This document shows, piece by piece, positions 1 to 9,525 of a stretch of DNA of 64,000 nucleotides. Made by a program: the position numbers and the translations under genes. The notes beneath the pieces were generated by a model. The model ran no database searches. It saw nothing but the letters and a program-made list of their open reading frames with translations, and had not been told where the DNA came from. Positions within the stretch are counted from its first letter, which is position 1, and each line of letters opens with the position of its first letter. The DNA is from Vibrio tubiashii (lineage in GTDB: Bacteria; Pseudomonadota; Gammaproteobacteria; Enterobacterales; Vibrionaceae). The stretch spans positions 124,001 through 188,000 of the forward strand of contig NZ_CP117031.1 of the NCBI RefSeq assembly GCF_028551255.1, given 5' to 3'.

Positions 1-2347
1 CCGCGATCTTTGCCATTTCGTCGTCATTGAGTGGGAAATAAGGCACAATCGTTGCTCGACCTAAAAACGCTGGCTTAAAGTGTTTTTGCAGTTCAGGAAA
101 GATCGTGTGAGTCAGAGAAGGAACGTCAGGTCGCTCTTCTGAGCAAGCATCCACGACGGCACTGTCCGCGGCGTTTGAGGTCATGATGATAATGGTGTTG
201 CGAAAATCGACATGGCGACCTTCGCTGTCTGAAATCGCCCCTTTATCAAAGATTTGATAGAAGATGTCATGCACACTTGGGTGCGCTTTTTCCATTTCAT
301 CCAGCAGGAGTACTGAGTAAGGGTTTTTGCGTACCGCTTCCGTCAAGACGCCTCCTTTTCCGTATCCAACATAGCCTGCTGGCGAGCCCAGCAGCATCGA
401 GACCTTATGCGCTTCCTTAAACTCCGTCATGTTAATGGTGGTGATATTACGCTCGCCCCCATACAGCAAATCAGTTAAAGCCAACGCCGTCTCGGTTTTG
501 CCGACCCCACTAGGTCCACACATTAAGAACACACCGACAGGCTTGCGCGGATCCGTTAATCCCGCTCGCGAAAGACGTATCGCCTGTGACAACTCAGCAA
601 TTGGGGTGATCTGGCCAATAACACGTTCACCAATGTGTGACTCAAGCGCCATCATTCGCTCGACCTCTTGGCTTAACATGTTGCCGACAGGGATCCCAGT
701 CCACAGTGCAACCACCTCCGCGATCGTCTGTGCCGTCACCTGAGGCAGAACCAATGGCTGCTCGCCTTGCAGTTCGGCCAATGCCGCCATTTTCTCAGAT
801 AGCGTGTCTCTTAGTTCATTGGACGTGATCTCGCCCTGATCTTGCAGCTCCTCATCCAGACGAGTTTGCAATTCGAGGATTGACGTCACTAAATCACGCT
901 CCTCATTCCAGCGTGATTCAATGGCCTCATGTTCAGCCTCTAAGGTGGTCAACCGCTGCTTTGCCGCCGCTAATCGAGGGTCATCCATCGACCATAAGGC
1001 CGCTTCATGCGATAGCGTGTCAATTTCATTGCGGGTATAGCGAATTTGCTCTGCCACCGCCTCCATTTGACGTGGAGTGGCACTTTGGCTTAACCCAATT
1101 CGTGAACACGCAGTGTCCAACAAACTGATCGCCTTGTCCGGCAACTTGCGTTCGGGTAAATAACGGATAGACAACGACACAGCCGCATCAATGGCTTGCT
1201 GCATCACTTTGACACTGTGGTGCTTTTCCAAGCTTCGTTTAACGCCGCGTAGCATATGCACCGCATCCTCAGCACTCGGCTCGTCAACAGACACGACTTG
1301 AAAGCGTCGCGTCAGTGCCGCATCCGATTCAAAGTACTGTTTGTACTCCGCCCACGTCGTCGCCGCTAAAGAGCGAAATTCCCCCCGAGCCAGGGCTGGT
1401 TTAAGAATGTTCGCCGCATCGTTTTGACCTGCAGCGCCTCCGGCGCCAATCAGCGTGTGTGCCTCATCAATAAACATGATGATCGGTGTCGGCGATTGCT
1501 TAATTTCATTGATGACATCTTTTAAGCGATTCTCGAATTCCCCCTTAATGCTCGCACCCGCTTGGAGTAGGGATAGATCAAGGCTTCGCAGCTCAACATT
1601 CTCGAGCGCAGGCGGGACATTGCCATTGACAATTTCTTGTGCCAATCCTTCAACGATAGCGGTTTTTCCCACACCGGGATCACCGACTAAGATGGGGCTG
1701 TTTTGACGTCGACGGCACAAGATGTCAATCGCCTTACGAATTTCATCACCACGCCCCGTGATCGGGTCTAACGTTCTGCTTCGTGCGGCCTCCGTTAAAT
1801 TTTGCGAGTACTTGTCCAAAGCCGGCGTGGTGGAATCACCACGGGCTGAGACCATGCTTTCGGACGTCTCCGAGATTGGACTGGGCGTATTGGCCGCCAA
1901 AGCCTGCTGGCGCAACCACTCTGACGATAACATTGTCACCCAGCCACTCAAGACACCATTGTAAGTGCTCTGTTCCATTCGCTGTTTAAGCACCATGAGA
2001 ACGTGATACTCGTTGACAACCGATTGTTGATTGTTCAGCGAGGCTAACATCCAAGCATCTTTCAGTAACTCAACCAACTCTGGTGACAGCGCGGGGGACG
2101 AGTCATTCCCACGAGGTAACCCTGTTAAATGAGCATGACAACGCTCGAGGATTTGAGCTTTCGATAAGGATGCTTGTTGCAACGCCGCATCCCATCCTTT
2201 ACTTTGCTGCAGCAACAGCAAGAACCAATGTTCTGGCTCTATCGAGAAATGAGTATGGCTGACACATTCACCAGCGGCTGACTCTAAAGCGTTTTTTAAC
2301 GCTGGTGTCAGCCTTTTAACCAAGCTCTGCAGTTCAATGTTGATCAT
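1..2347 (-). CDS. clpV: T6SS sheath-disassembly AAA+ ATPase ClpV/TssH (3' end beyond window)
   Basis: ClpV unfolds and recycles the contracted VipA/VipB sheath of the type VI secretion system. About 782 codons are present; the C-terminus lies beyond the left edge. A ClpN-type N-terminal region is followed by a first AAA+ domain with Walker A GDPGVGKT at roughly residues 221-228 and Walker B-type MFIDEAH, then a second AAA+ domain with GPSGVGKTE at roughly 610-618 and LLLDEMEKAHP. The ATG at 2345-2347 was chosen because it has an AGGA ribosome site just upstream and opens MINIELQSLV, typical of ClpV. It follows tssG by 9 bases at the end of the visible T6SS operon. ClpB is the alternative family, but the tss context decides. 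Confidence 0.95.
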   Translation of the reverse strand, partial: MINIELQSLVKRLTPALKNALESAAGECVSHTHFSIEPEHWFLLLLQQSKGWDAALQQASLSKAQILERCHAHLTGLPRGNDSSPALSPELVELLKDAWMLASLNNQQSVVNEYHVLMVLKQRMEQSTYNGVLSGWVTMLSSEWLRQQALAANTPSPISETSESMVSARGDSTTPALDKYSQNLTEAARSRTLDPITGRGDEIRKAIDILCRRRQNSPILVGDPGVGKTAIVEGLAQEIVNGNVPPALENVELRSLDLSLLQAGASIKGEFENRLKDVINEIKQSPTPIIMFIDEAHTLIGAGGAAGQNDAANILKPALARGEFRSLAATTWAEYKQYFESDAALTRRFQVVSVDEPSAEDAVHMLRGVKRSLEKHHSVKVMQQAIDAAVSLSIRYLPERKLPDKAISLLDTACSRIGLSQSATPRQMEAVAEQIRYTRNEIDTLSHEAALWSMDDPRLAAAKQRLTTLEAEHEAIESRWNEERDLVTSILELQTRLDEELQDQGEITSNELRDTLSEKMAALAELQGEQPLVLPQVTAQTIAEVVALWTGIPVGNMLSQEVERMMALESHIGERVIGQITPIAELSQAIRLSRAGLTDPRKPVGVFLMCGPSGVGKTETALALTDLLYGGERNITTINMTEFKEAHKVSMLLGSPAGYVGYGKGGVLTEAVRKNPYSVLLLDEMEKAHPSVHDIFYQIFDKGAISDSEGRHVDFRNTIIIMTSNAADSAVVDACSEERPDVPSLTHTIFPELQKHFKPAFLGRATIVPYFPLNDDEMAKIA

Positions 2348-2356
2348 TCTTTTTTC

Positions 2357-3340
2357 CTAACTTTTCGCCAGTGGCATTTCCACAAACTGTGGTTGGGTTG
2401 ATTGATTGTCCATCCACGCAGACTGCCCTATTCGCAGTGCTTTCTGATGGTCGGAAGAGAGCGTGACTCGCGGCAGGTACTGGCTTCGCACTTTCATGTA
2501 CAAAGCAAACTTGGTATTGACCCCCATGTAACTGCGCACCATATGATCAATCGCATGTATCATTTTCTCGTCATGCCGAATGGCAAGGTAATGGGCGTAG
2601 TTTCTGGGACAAATTTTGATCGCGAGTTTGTGTCCGAGCATCGGTGTACTCTTCCCTGCCAACGCACCTATCCCAAGCTGTTGATTCTGACCACTCTGCC
2701 CAATTTGGGTTAACGAACATTCCGTAAGAGGGAGGTACTCTAGTCCACTTCGGGCGATATCAAACTCCGCGTCAAAATAGTCCTCCAGCAACGCTTTCAA
2801 AGCGAGCGGACACGTCAGCTTCAGCCCAAGCAGTCCGGTGTATTGCACCAAGTGATCTTCGGGTATAGCGCGCATCTCTCCCGTCTGACCAGCCAGTGAA
2901 GACAGCATGCCCGTCATCGACTGACGGTGTTGGTTCCAATGGAAGTGCTCTTCTTCAACTTGATAGGCCAGATCGTGTTTTTGTTCGGTCTCACAATGCA
3001 GGCGGTAATAGCGGTTGTTAAACGTGTCAAAGAAATCACAGGCGGCTTCGTCCCCCCGTTCAAATCGCGCTGAGAGCGCGCCGCTGTACATCGCTCGGGG
3101 CATCGCTCCTCCATTGCCAGACAACGCAGCAACCGAAGTTGACACGATGAATGTCCCAGCTCGGTCAGACGTGACTTGAGACACCTGAGTCTGGTAATAG
3201 GCAGGAAGAACTTCGGCTTTGAACCTGACTTCAGGTCGTTGCCCCGCCAGATGCGCTTGATGCTTGAACATCTGCCACGCCTTTTCCAACTGACCCGCGA
3301 AGCCACCCGAGGTCAATCGACTTACAATAGACTCTTGCAC
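2357..3340 (-). CDS. tssG: T6SS baseplate subunit TssG (VasB/ImpH)
   Basis: TssG is part of the TssEFGK baseplate wedge on which the sheath and Hcp tube assemble. The 327-residue length fits the family. The protein opens with MQESIVSRLTSGG and carries an F-rich core (residues about 85-140), as TssG proteins do. The start overlaps the 3' end of tssF by 19 bases, so the two are translationally coupled, which matches their fixed stoichiometry in the wedge. clpV starts 9 bases downstream. Confidence 0.92.
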   Translation of the reverse strand: MQESIVSRLTSGGFAGQLEKAWQMFKHQAHLAGQRPEVRFKAEVLPAYYQTQVSQVTSDRAGTFIVSTSVAALSGNGGAMPRAMYSGALSARFERGDEAACDFFDTFNNRYYRLHCETEQKHDLAYQVEEEHFHWNQHRQSMTGMLSSLAGQTGEMRAIPEDHLVQYTGLLGLKLTCPLALKALLEDYFDAEFDIARSGLEYLPLTECSLTQIGQSGQNQQLGIGALAGKSTPMLGHKLAIKICPRNYAHYLAIRHDEKMIHAIDHMVRSYMGVNTKFALYMKVRSQYLPRVTLSSDHQKALRIGQSAWMDNQSTQPQFVEMPLAKS

Positions 3341-5103
3341 CCGGTTCTCCTTGGGAAGGACAGATAAACACCATCTTGTCCTTCGAGATAAACATCCAAC
3401 TGCGTGAAGCTGTTAAAGCCCGCAAAGTAGGCAAAGAATCGATCCAGTAAGTGGGCAAACAAAGCAATGCCCCCATTCACGTTACTGGCTTCTAACGTCA
3501 CAGCGATCTTTGTTCCGTAGGCAAAACACGTTTTGCCAGAGACACGGAGCGGTGCCACAACCTGCTCTTGGGTAATCTCCAGTAGGGCATCAATATATAC
3601 TTGGTTCTGCACGGCTTGATTGTGGTTGTACAACTCCAGTACATTTCTCAAGGTAGCCGTTGGATTGTCGGTACCCAAAATGGCATGGTAGTTAAAATGC
3701 AAGTGGCACAGCAGCGCCCACACATTCTTATTGGCGTCTCGACTTCGTACTGGCAACGTCGGCCTGCGTGACAAACTCATTGTGGCAGGTATTGTCAGCG
3801 CATCACGACAAGCAATTTGACTTGTTACTGGGAGTGAACCTGCGCTCACACCATCGCTAGCCGTGGTGGTGACAGTCCAGACGCGCTCCCCTACCTTCGC
3901 ACTGACGTGTCCCAAGTCCGCCACTTTCAAACTGCTGCTCAGCACCCCTCTTTCATGGATACTTTGCACAAGTTGCCATCGCAATGAATTGTTTGTGCTG
4001 GTGTATTTTTCCCCGTACAGAGGCGGCACCACACACGGTTCACCCTCTGTAACGTCCACCACTTCGTCGACAGAAAATACTTCCAAATCACTGCGTTGAT
4101 TGCTGTCGAGATACACCGGATATTGCTTCTGGCTGAAGTCAATATGGATAGGCTCAGAGATCTTGCTGTGCAAGTTCACTAAAGGGACGCTAAACAATGA
4201 AAAGTGCTGGGTCTGGATGCTTCGCGCCTGCTCCACACTGATTTCATCAAGGAAGATTTGAAGCCGACATTCCGCCCCTAGACGTCGTTGACCAAGGCGC
4301 GTCAAATCGAGACTAAACCCCTGAAAACGCTCGGGAAACATAAAGAACTCAGTCAGCAGTTTGAACCCACCAAAACTGGCTGCCTGATAGGGCAATACCG
4401 TGTTCTCAGCGTCAAAACCAATGGGTTGCAATGCCGATGGTCCCAGTAGCACCGCACCGCCTTCGCATTGAAGTGCCACCTGAGCAACACCTTGAGCCAA
4501 GACATCATAAAGACGCAAAGCAAAGTGGCTTTCTCCTTTGAGGTGCAGAGTGAGACTTTCCATACCCAACTCACTGAGTTCAATGCCTTCATCGGTCGCC
4601 GTGATGGTCAGCTCCAACATTGCCTTCGCACTCTCTGCCCCTGATGGCTTAGCCAGTTCAAAAGGTGCAAATAACACGTCGGCTGACGAGACGGAGATCG
4701 GAAAAATCTCGATGTCCTCCGTCGTTCGAAACACTAACGGCTCTTCCCCTTCCCCCATTAAGTCGAATTCCGTCTCTTTGGGAATCATATGCTTAGCATT
4801 GGCGTCCTTCTCCACCTCAAAATCCAGCATGGTATAGGACGGGATCGGTCTTAAGTAATGCGGAAACAGCAAGGTAACCAGGCTTTCGGTCAGTTCCGGA
4901 TAAGAGTCATCAAGACGCTGCTGTAACTTACCGTTCATCAGTGCAACACTTTCGATCAGACGAGCGATCTGTGGGTCATCAATACTGTCTTTGCGTATAC
5001 TGAGCGCGCGCGCTGCCCCTGGGTGGCGCTCGGCAAATTGTGTGGCTTCATTGCGAATAAAACGCAGCTCTTGTTCAAAATAGGAAAGCAATGAATTAGA
5101 CAA
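3322..5103 (-). CDS. tssF: T6SS baseplate subunit TssF (VasA/ImpG)
   Basis: TssF is the largest wedge protein of the T6SS baseplate. Its length of 593 residues is usual. The N-terminus (SLLSYFEQELRFIRNEA, then FAERHPGAARAL and PQIARLIESVALMNGKL) is the family hallmark, followed by the conserved LLFPHYLRPIPSY segment near residues 97-109. It overlaps tssE by 8 bases at its start and tssG by 19 bases at its end, so all three belong to one transcript. No lesion is seen. Confidence 0.95.
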   Translation of the reverse strand: MSNSLLSYFEQELRFIRNEATQFAERHPGAARALSIRKDSIDDPQIARLIESVALMNGKLQQRLDDSYPELTESLVTLLFPHYLRPIPSYTMLDFEVEKDANAKHMIPKETEFDLMGEGEEPLVFRTTEDIEIFPISVSSADVLFAPFELAKPSGAESAKAMLELTITATDEGIELSELGMESLTLHLKGESHFALRLYDVLAQGVAQVALQCEGGAVLLGPSALQPIGFDAENTVLPYQAASFGGFKLLTEFFMFPERFQGFSLDLTRLGQRRLGAECRLQIFLDEISVEQARSIQTQHFSLFSVPLVNLHSKISEPIHIDFSQKQYPVYLDSNQRSDLEVFSVDEVVDVTEGEPCVVPPLYGEKYTSTNNSLRWQLVQSIHERGVLSSSLKVADLGHVSAKVGERVWTVTTTASDGVSAGSLPVTSQIACRDALTIPATMSLSRRPTLPVRSRDANKNVWALLCHLHFNYHAILGTDNPTATLRNVLELYNHNQAVQNQVYIDALLEITQEQVVAPLRVSGKTCFAYGTKIAVTLEASNVNGGIALFAHLLDRFFAYFAGFNSFTQLDVYLEGQDGVYLSFPRRTGCKSLL

Positions 5104-5512
5104 AATTAGACTTCCTTACATCAAGTTTGTTGCTGCTGAGATCCAGAAAGGAGTCCAACACGATGGCTTCATCGCCAAGATCCGAGTGGACCACAGCAGA
5201 CAGACGAAAACTCAGTTGGTTCGTCGCGCTTGTCCCTTCCTGCACCTCAATTTCAACCTGCGTTAAACGTGGCTCATAGAAACGGATTAGCGCTTCAATT
5301 TCATCAATAATGTCGGCAGTGTTTGTCTTACTTTGTGCGCGAGCTATGTTTCTCATCCCCAAACCAGCAATGGTCGCTTCTGGGATAGATGGCTCGTTCG
5401 ACCAAAGAGGTGCCCGACTCGAGATCAAATCACAAACGTTATCCACAATGACGTCGCGGACGGCATCAATGTCATTGCGCCACCCCTGATTGAGTTTTGC
5501 CATTAGACTCAT
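5096..5512 (-). CDS. tssE: T6SS baseplate subunit TssE (gp25-like)
   Basis: TssE is the phage T4 gp25-like protein that links the baseplate to the first sheath ring. The 138-residue protein contains the signature EPRL at residues 80-83 (inside IRFYEPRL), which is conserved throughout the gp25 family. Its start overlaps the end of the preceding sheath-like gene by 4 bases, and its end overlaps tssF by 8 bases. Translational coupling is therefore likely across the tssC2-E-F-G block. Confidence 0.93.
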   Translation of the reverse strand: MSLMAKLNQGWRNDIDAVRDVIVDNVCDLISSRAPLWSNEPSIPEATIAGLGMRNIARAQSKTNTADIIDEIEALIRFYEPRLTQVEIEVQEGTSATNQLSFRLSAVVHSDLGDEAIVLDSFLDLSSNKLDVRKSNFV

Positions 5513-6864
5513 TGACTCTCTCCCACTTCTTGTCCAGATACCGACGCGGTCAACACGACTTTGGCGTCCATCATTTCAAACTGATACTGAGGCTGGAGCA
5601 TGATTTCACACAGATAACGCGTCTTATCGTGTTCTGACTCTTCAATTCGCACATAGCAGGAACGGAGGGGATACCGCGCTAAGATCGAGTCTTCTCCATA
5701 GCTCACGTTGCTGATGTATTGATCCAGCCACCGCTCAAGGCTACGTCGACAACTTTCCACACTGTCGTACCGTCCAACCTGATCACGGATTTGTGCTTTG
5801 ATGTAGTGACCAAATCGGCAGGCCATCAAATTGGTCTGTAGCATTCCTAGTTGACGTTGATCTGGGCTCGGGGCTTGCCAGACGGACTGATTGCTAAAAA
5901 ATCCTTTTTGATCACTCAAATAAAGGCTCGTTAAGGGCATGAATCCCTGCGCGGCCCAAAAGCCATCGTCCTCCGCAAACAAGTCTACTTTCGTGCGCAG
6001 TGATCCAGAGTTCGGCACTACCGCTCCATAGTTTCCAGTGTCATCGTATGAACGCAAAAACCCAAACCAACTGATGCGGTCAAACTCGCGCATCACATTA
6101 CTCAAGACCAGGTAGCCACTGTTCCCCCATAAGGCACAATGCTCACGTTGTTCTTGGTTAAACAGAAAGCCAGCAGGACAATGCTGATAAGGTTGGCGCA
6201 TTAAAAACTCTGGCATCACTAAGTGGAGAAAACGTGACGAGCTGCGCCCTCGTAGCAGTTGCCACGACACGAGATCACGGCTGCTTAGAATACGGTCTAT
6301 ACGAGCTCGATCATGCAGTTGTCGACGAGGGTCATCCCCAAAAAAGAGTTCATCAACACCTAACACCATTGGACAAAATGCCATTTCACCCAACTCAGAT
6401 AACAGTTGAAGAGTGAATAAGTCATCCCACTCTTGATCTGGGTTGTATTCGGCACTGATCTTATGGTCAACCATGACAAGCCCGAAAGGCACTCCTCCCG
6501 CCGTATCAAACTCGTTGGCATATAATTTCTGATACAGCCCCGAATGCTTTAAATCGAATGAATGGTTAAGATCGGAAGCCACCACTTGCCAACTGGCATC
6601 GAGCAGCTTAATTTTCACACGACGCTGCGAAACTTGAACCTCTGTTAAAGATTCGATTCCAGTCCAAGACGCTTCCAGTTGCTGAAACTGCGGATGCTGA
6701 ATGACTTCAGATAGCTGGTCACTGAGCAGTGCATCAAGCTGAGCAATCAAACGAGTAAGCCATGCTTTGAATTGCGCTTTTGATTGACGTGGCGCCTTAG
6801 CTAATAAGGCCTGCCAGGCGGAAGAGCTTATTGGGCTGAGTGGTATTTCGGAGTCAACTTTCAT
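5509..6864 (-). CDS. Second TssC-family (ImpD-like) T6SS sheath-related protein
   Basis: This is a paralogue of the neighbouring TssC. It shares the family landmarks, for example LYQKLYANEFDTAGGVPFG and SWFGFLRSYDD, in the same order as tssC but with much sequence divergence. About 451 residues follow from the ATG at 6864. An in-frame ATG at 6885 is less likely because it sits inside the arm of a perfect hairpin. Some T6SS loci carry two TssC-type genes side by side (ImpC and ImpD). The product may cap, nucleate or modify the sheath rather than form its bulk; that role is inference. It overlaps tssE by 4 bases. Confidence 0.85.
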   Translation of the reverse strand: MKVDSEIPLSPISSSAWQALLAKAPRQSKAQFKAWLTRLIAQLDALLSDQLSEVIQHPQFQQLEASWTGIESLTEVQVSQRRVKIKLLDASWQVVASDLNHSFDLKHSGLYQKLYANEFDTAGGVPFGLVMVDHKISAEYNPDQEWDDLFTLQLLSELGEMAFCPMVLGVDELFFGDDPRRQLHDRARIDRILSSRDLVSWQLLRGRSSSRFLHLVMPEFLMRQPYQHCPAGFLFNQEQREHCALWGNSGYLVLSNVMREFDRISWFGFLRSYDDTGNYGAVVPNSGSLRTKVDLFAEDDGFWAAQGFMPLTSLYLSDQKGFFSNQSVWQAPSPDQRQLGMLQTNLMACRFGHYIKAQIRDQVGRYDSVESCRRSLERWLDQYISNVSYGEDSILARYPLRSCYVRIEESEHDKTRYLCEIMLQPQYQFEMMDAKVVLTASVSGQEVGESQ

Positions 6865-6883
6865 CAAAAACTCAATGCAAAAC

Positions 6884-6908
6884 ATTCGGGGGCTATGAGC
6901 CCCCGAAT
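6884..6908. promoter_or_regulatory. Perfect 11-bp hairpin between tssC and the second tssC-like gene
   Basis: ATTCGGGGGCT and AGCCCCCGAAT form a perfect inverted repeat around a 3-base loop. It starts 4 bases after the tssC stop codon on the minus strand, and the next gene begins about 20 bases beyond it. There is no long U run, so it is more likely an mRNA-stabilising or translation-damping element than a full terminator. It could set a lower level for the second TssC-like protein than for TssC. Confidence 0.75.
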
Positions 6909-6912
6909 CAGA

Positions 6913-8391
6913 TTAACCAGGGATATTTGCGACCATACGTAATGAGGTCGTCAATTCTTCCATCTGTAGCCAAGGACGAAGGTAGGCCACCGCTGAATAA
7001 GCACCAGGTCGGCCAGCTTGTTCTTCGACGGTGACTTTTGCCTCAACCAACGGGTGCGTGGCTTTCGCATCGTTACCAATCGCATTTGGGTTCACGTACT
7101 GATTGATCCAACTGTTCAGCTCACGCTCAACATCGCTTGGATTTAAGTTAGAACCAATGCGGTCACGGCCCATGACTTTGAGGTACTGAGCAATGCGGCT
7201 GCTAGCCATCGTATAAGGTAAACGAGCTGAAATTGCGGCGTTTGCGGTTGCATCAGGATCTGTGTAAGTCTTTGGCTTGTGCGTCGTCTGCGCGCCCATA
7301 AATACCGCGTAGTTCGTGTTTTTGTAATGCACGAGCGGCAAGAAACCCAGATCACTCAGTTCTTTCTCGCGTTCATCGGTAAAGTTGACCTCAGTCGGGC
7401 ATTGCTGCAGTAGATCACCGGCATCTGACACGTGCGTAAAGTTCGGTAAGTTTTCAACTTTGCCGCCATTTTCCGTACCACGAATCGCCGTACACCAACC
7501 GTATTTTGTGTAGGCTTGAGTCATGAGTAAGCCAAATTCATACGCTGCGTTGCTCCAAACAAACTCGTTGTCTGATGACACAATGGCTTGACCGTTGTCA
7601 CGTGTTTTCAGCTCTTCAAACGCAAAAGACTTCACTGGCACCGTATCCGCGCCGTAGGGTAAGCGTGCCATTGTCTTAGGTAAGGTCAGCGCTACGTAAC
7701 GCGAGTCATCGCTTTCACGGAATGCATTCCAACTTGCATACGCTGGCGAGTCAAAGCCTGTAGCGACTGGCTTACCTTCAGCAAAGGTACTGAATGAATT
7801 GAAATCGAACATGCCAGCGTTTGCCGCCGCAACAAATGGAGAGTGAGATGCCGACGCGACTTCGCCCATGTAACGAAGCAAGGACACATCTTCATCACCG
7901 TAACCAAACTCGTAATCCCCAAGGAGAGCACCGTATGGCTGACCCCCGGCCGTACCAAATTCTTCCTGGTACACCATGTTGAAAAAGCGACTACGATCAA
8001 TTGCTGGGGCATCTTCGAATTGTTCAAGCAGTTCTTCTTTGGTGTAATCCGCCAGTTTGATCTTTAAATCTGGTCCTAACTCGCTATTTTTAACGAGTTT
8101 TTGCAGACCCAGCCAAGACCCTTCCATTTTCTGGAACTCAGCGTTTTGCATCACTGTAGACAACTGCTCAGAGATCTTGCGATCAAGCTGGCCGATGGCT
8201 TTCTCAATCGTCAGTGTGAGGTTTTTATCCCACGTAACGGTCCCTTCTAGCGCTTGGGCCGTCATAATGCTCAACAACTCTTTCGTCGTATCGACCGGCG
8301 TCTGGGCGGTCGCACTGATCGCACGATCAAGAAAACTCAGTGAAGCCTCTGCTTCTGCCACATTTTGCGTTGCTTGTTGTTCTACCGACAT
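6913..8391 (-). CDS. tssC: T6SS contractile sheath large subunit TssC (VipB/ImpC)
   Basis: TssC pairs with TssB to form the cog-wheel sheath that contracts to fire the Hcp tube. The length of 492 residues is standard. Landmarks are FFNMVYQEEFGTAGGQPYG (residues about 136-154), the central LPYGADTVPVKSFAFEE region and the C-terminal ATHPLVEAKVTVEE stretch. Its ATG overlaps the last base of the tssB stop codon, a common arrangement for this obligate heterodimer. A second TssC-like gene follows after a hairpin. Confidence 0.97.
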   Translation of the reverse strand: MSVEQQATQNVAEAEASLSFLDRAISATAQTPVDTTKELLSIMTAQALEGTVTWDKNLTLTIEKAIGQLDRKISEQLSTVMQNAEFQKMEGSWLGLQKLVKNSELGPDLKIKLADYTKEELLEQFEDAPAIDRSRFFNMVYQEEFGTAGGQPYGALLGDYEFGYGDEDVSLLRYMGEVASASHSPFVAAANAGMFDFNSFSTFAEGKPVATGFDSPAYASWNAFRESDDSRYVALTLPKTMARLPYGADTVPVKSFAFEELKTRDNGQAIVSSDNEFVWSNAAYEFGLLMTQAYTKYGWCTAIRGTENGGKVENLPNFTHVSDAGDLLQQCPTEVNFTDEREKELSDLGFLPLVHYKNTNYAVFMGAQTTHKPKTYTDPDATANAAISARLPYTMASSRIAQYLKVMGRDRIGSNLNPSDVERELNSWINQYVNPNAIGNDAKATHPLVEAKVTVEEQAGRPGAYSAVAYLRPWLQMEELTTSLRMVANIPG

Positions 8392-8900
8392 TATTCGCCG
8401 CCCTCCTGATTTAAACCAAGTTCCTCAGCTAAGCCATTGATGGCGTCTGTACTTTGTAGAACTTCTTTTAACAAACTCTCGAGATCTCTTGAGCGGTCCG
8501 CTTTACTCAACAACACTTTGAGTTGATTACGTGTCTCAACTAACTGCTTAAGTGGGTCGATCTGCTCAACCAGATTCTCCGGATGAAAATCTTTCATCGA
8601 GCGAAAGCTCAAATTCACATCAAATTGGGTGTCGTCTTTTGCTAGCTTGTTGTCCACTTTGTACGACAAACGTGGGTGGATTTGCCCCATCACAGAGTCG
8701 AAGTTGTCTTTATCAACGCCAGTAAATTCACGCTCTTCAAGCGCGACTTTTTCCGATTCCGGTTTATGGCCCGAGAAATCACCAATTACACCGACGACAA
8801 ACGGCAGTTCTTTGGTTTCAACAGCACCATTGGTTTCCACGTCGTACGTAATGCTGACTCGGTTCTTACTGACGCGCTTATGTTGCGAGTTCAATGACAT
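8391..8900 (-). CDS. tssB: T6SS contractile sheath small subunit TssB (VipA/ImpB)
   Basis: TssB is the small sheath subunit and carries the ClpV-interaction surface in the assembled structure. The 169-residue length and the block LPFVVGVIGDFSGH at residues 32-45 identify the ImpB family; the later FRSMKDFHPENLVEQI is also conserved. Its stop overlaps the tssC start by one base. It is separated from hcp by a hairpin, so its expression may be reduced relative to hcp. Confidence 0.96.
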   Translation of the reverse strand: MSLNSQHKRVSKNRVSITYDVETNGAVETKELPFVVGVIGDFSGHKPESEKVALEEREFTGVDKDNFDSVMGQIHPRLSYKVDNKLAKDDTQFDVNLSFRSMKDFHPENLVEQIDPLKQLVETRNQLKVLLSKADRSRDLESLLKEVLQSTDAINGLAEELGLNQEGGE

Positions 8901-8933
8901 AACAGTGTCCTAGTTTAGAGATTGGCTAAAAAC

Positions 8934-8960
8934 AGGCGCACTATGAGCGATAATGCGCCT
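8934..8960 (-). terminator. Hairpin with U run between hcp and tssB (partial terminator)
   Basis: On the minus strand AGGCGCA pairs with TGCGCCT across a 13-base loop, and GTTTTT follows at once. It lies 8 bases after hcp and 34 bases before tssB. A leaky terminator here would raise Hcp relative to the sheath genes, which fits the high demand for the secreted tube protein. Confidence 0.7.
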
Positions 8961-8967
8961 TGAAGGA

Positions 8968-9498
8968 TTACTTACCAGACGTCATTTTTCCGGTCGGTAA
9001 GTCGTAGGTCACAACGCCGCCGCTTTGCAGCTCGCCGCCCACTTTTTCATAGTGGTGCTTCTGAGAAATCGACGTGTAAGACAGCGACAGGCTCTCAAAA
9101 GGTTGTGAGCCGTCTGTACCGCTCACGTTGTAAGAAACCAAACGTGCTTTTTCGAGTTTGATTTGGAAGTACACTTCCACACCTTGGCCTTCGTTCGCTG
9201 GTTTCGTGAACGCGATCTCAACCGTACGACCGTCTTTGCCTGGGTTAAATAGGTAAGACAGAAGGTCTTCCGACGCACCATCCACTTCTTTAGTGACACT
9301 GACTTCGCTCACGCCAACCATACCGGAGTCAGCATTGGTGCTGTTACCAATGTCCATCGCAACGTTACGTGCACCGCCCCACGCATAGGAGTTGATAGCA
9401 AACCAACCATCATTTTTGCCCTCAGCCGTTTCAAGCTGACCAATTGTTGCCGCCCCTTCAACTTGAAGATCGCTAACGCGCATATAAATACTTGCCAT
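8968..9498 (-). CDS. hcp: T6SS secreted tube protein Hcp (TssD)
   Basis: Hcp hexamers stack into the inner tube that is propelled into target cells. The 176-residue protein opens MASIYMRVSDLQVEGA and contains DGRTVEIAFTKPAN and ESLSLSYTSISQKHHY, conserved features of the Hcp beta-barrel family. No signal peptide is present, as expected. It lies 27 bases after tssA and is followed by a hairpin terminator before tssB. Confidence 0.96.
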   Translation of the reverse strand: MASIYMRVSDLQVEGAATIGQLETAEGKNDGWFAINSYAWGGARNVAMDIGNSTNADSGMVGVSEVSVTKEVDGASEDLLSYLFNPGKDGRTVEIAFTKPANEGQGVEVYFQIKLEKARLVSYNVSGTDGSQPFESLSLSYTSISQKHHYEKVGGELQSGGVVTYDLPTGKMTSGK

Positions 9499-9525
9499 GT
9501 TTTTTCCTTATTTTTAAAAAGACGA

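Noticed and set aside
2402..2713. Plus-strand open frames across the T6SS genes
   Set aside because: They are shadows of strongly supported minus-strand genes.
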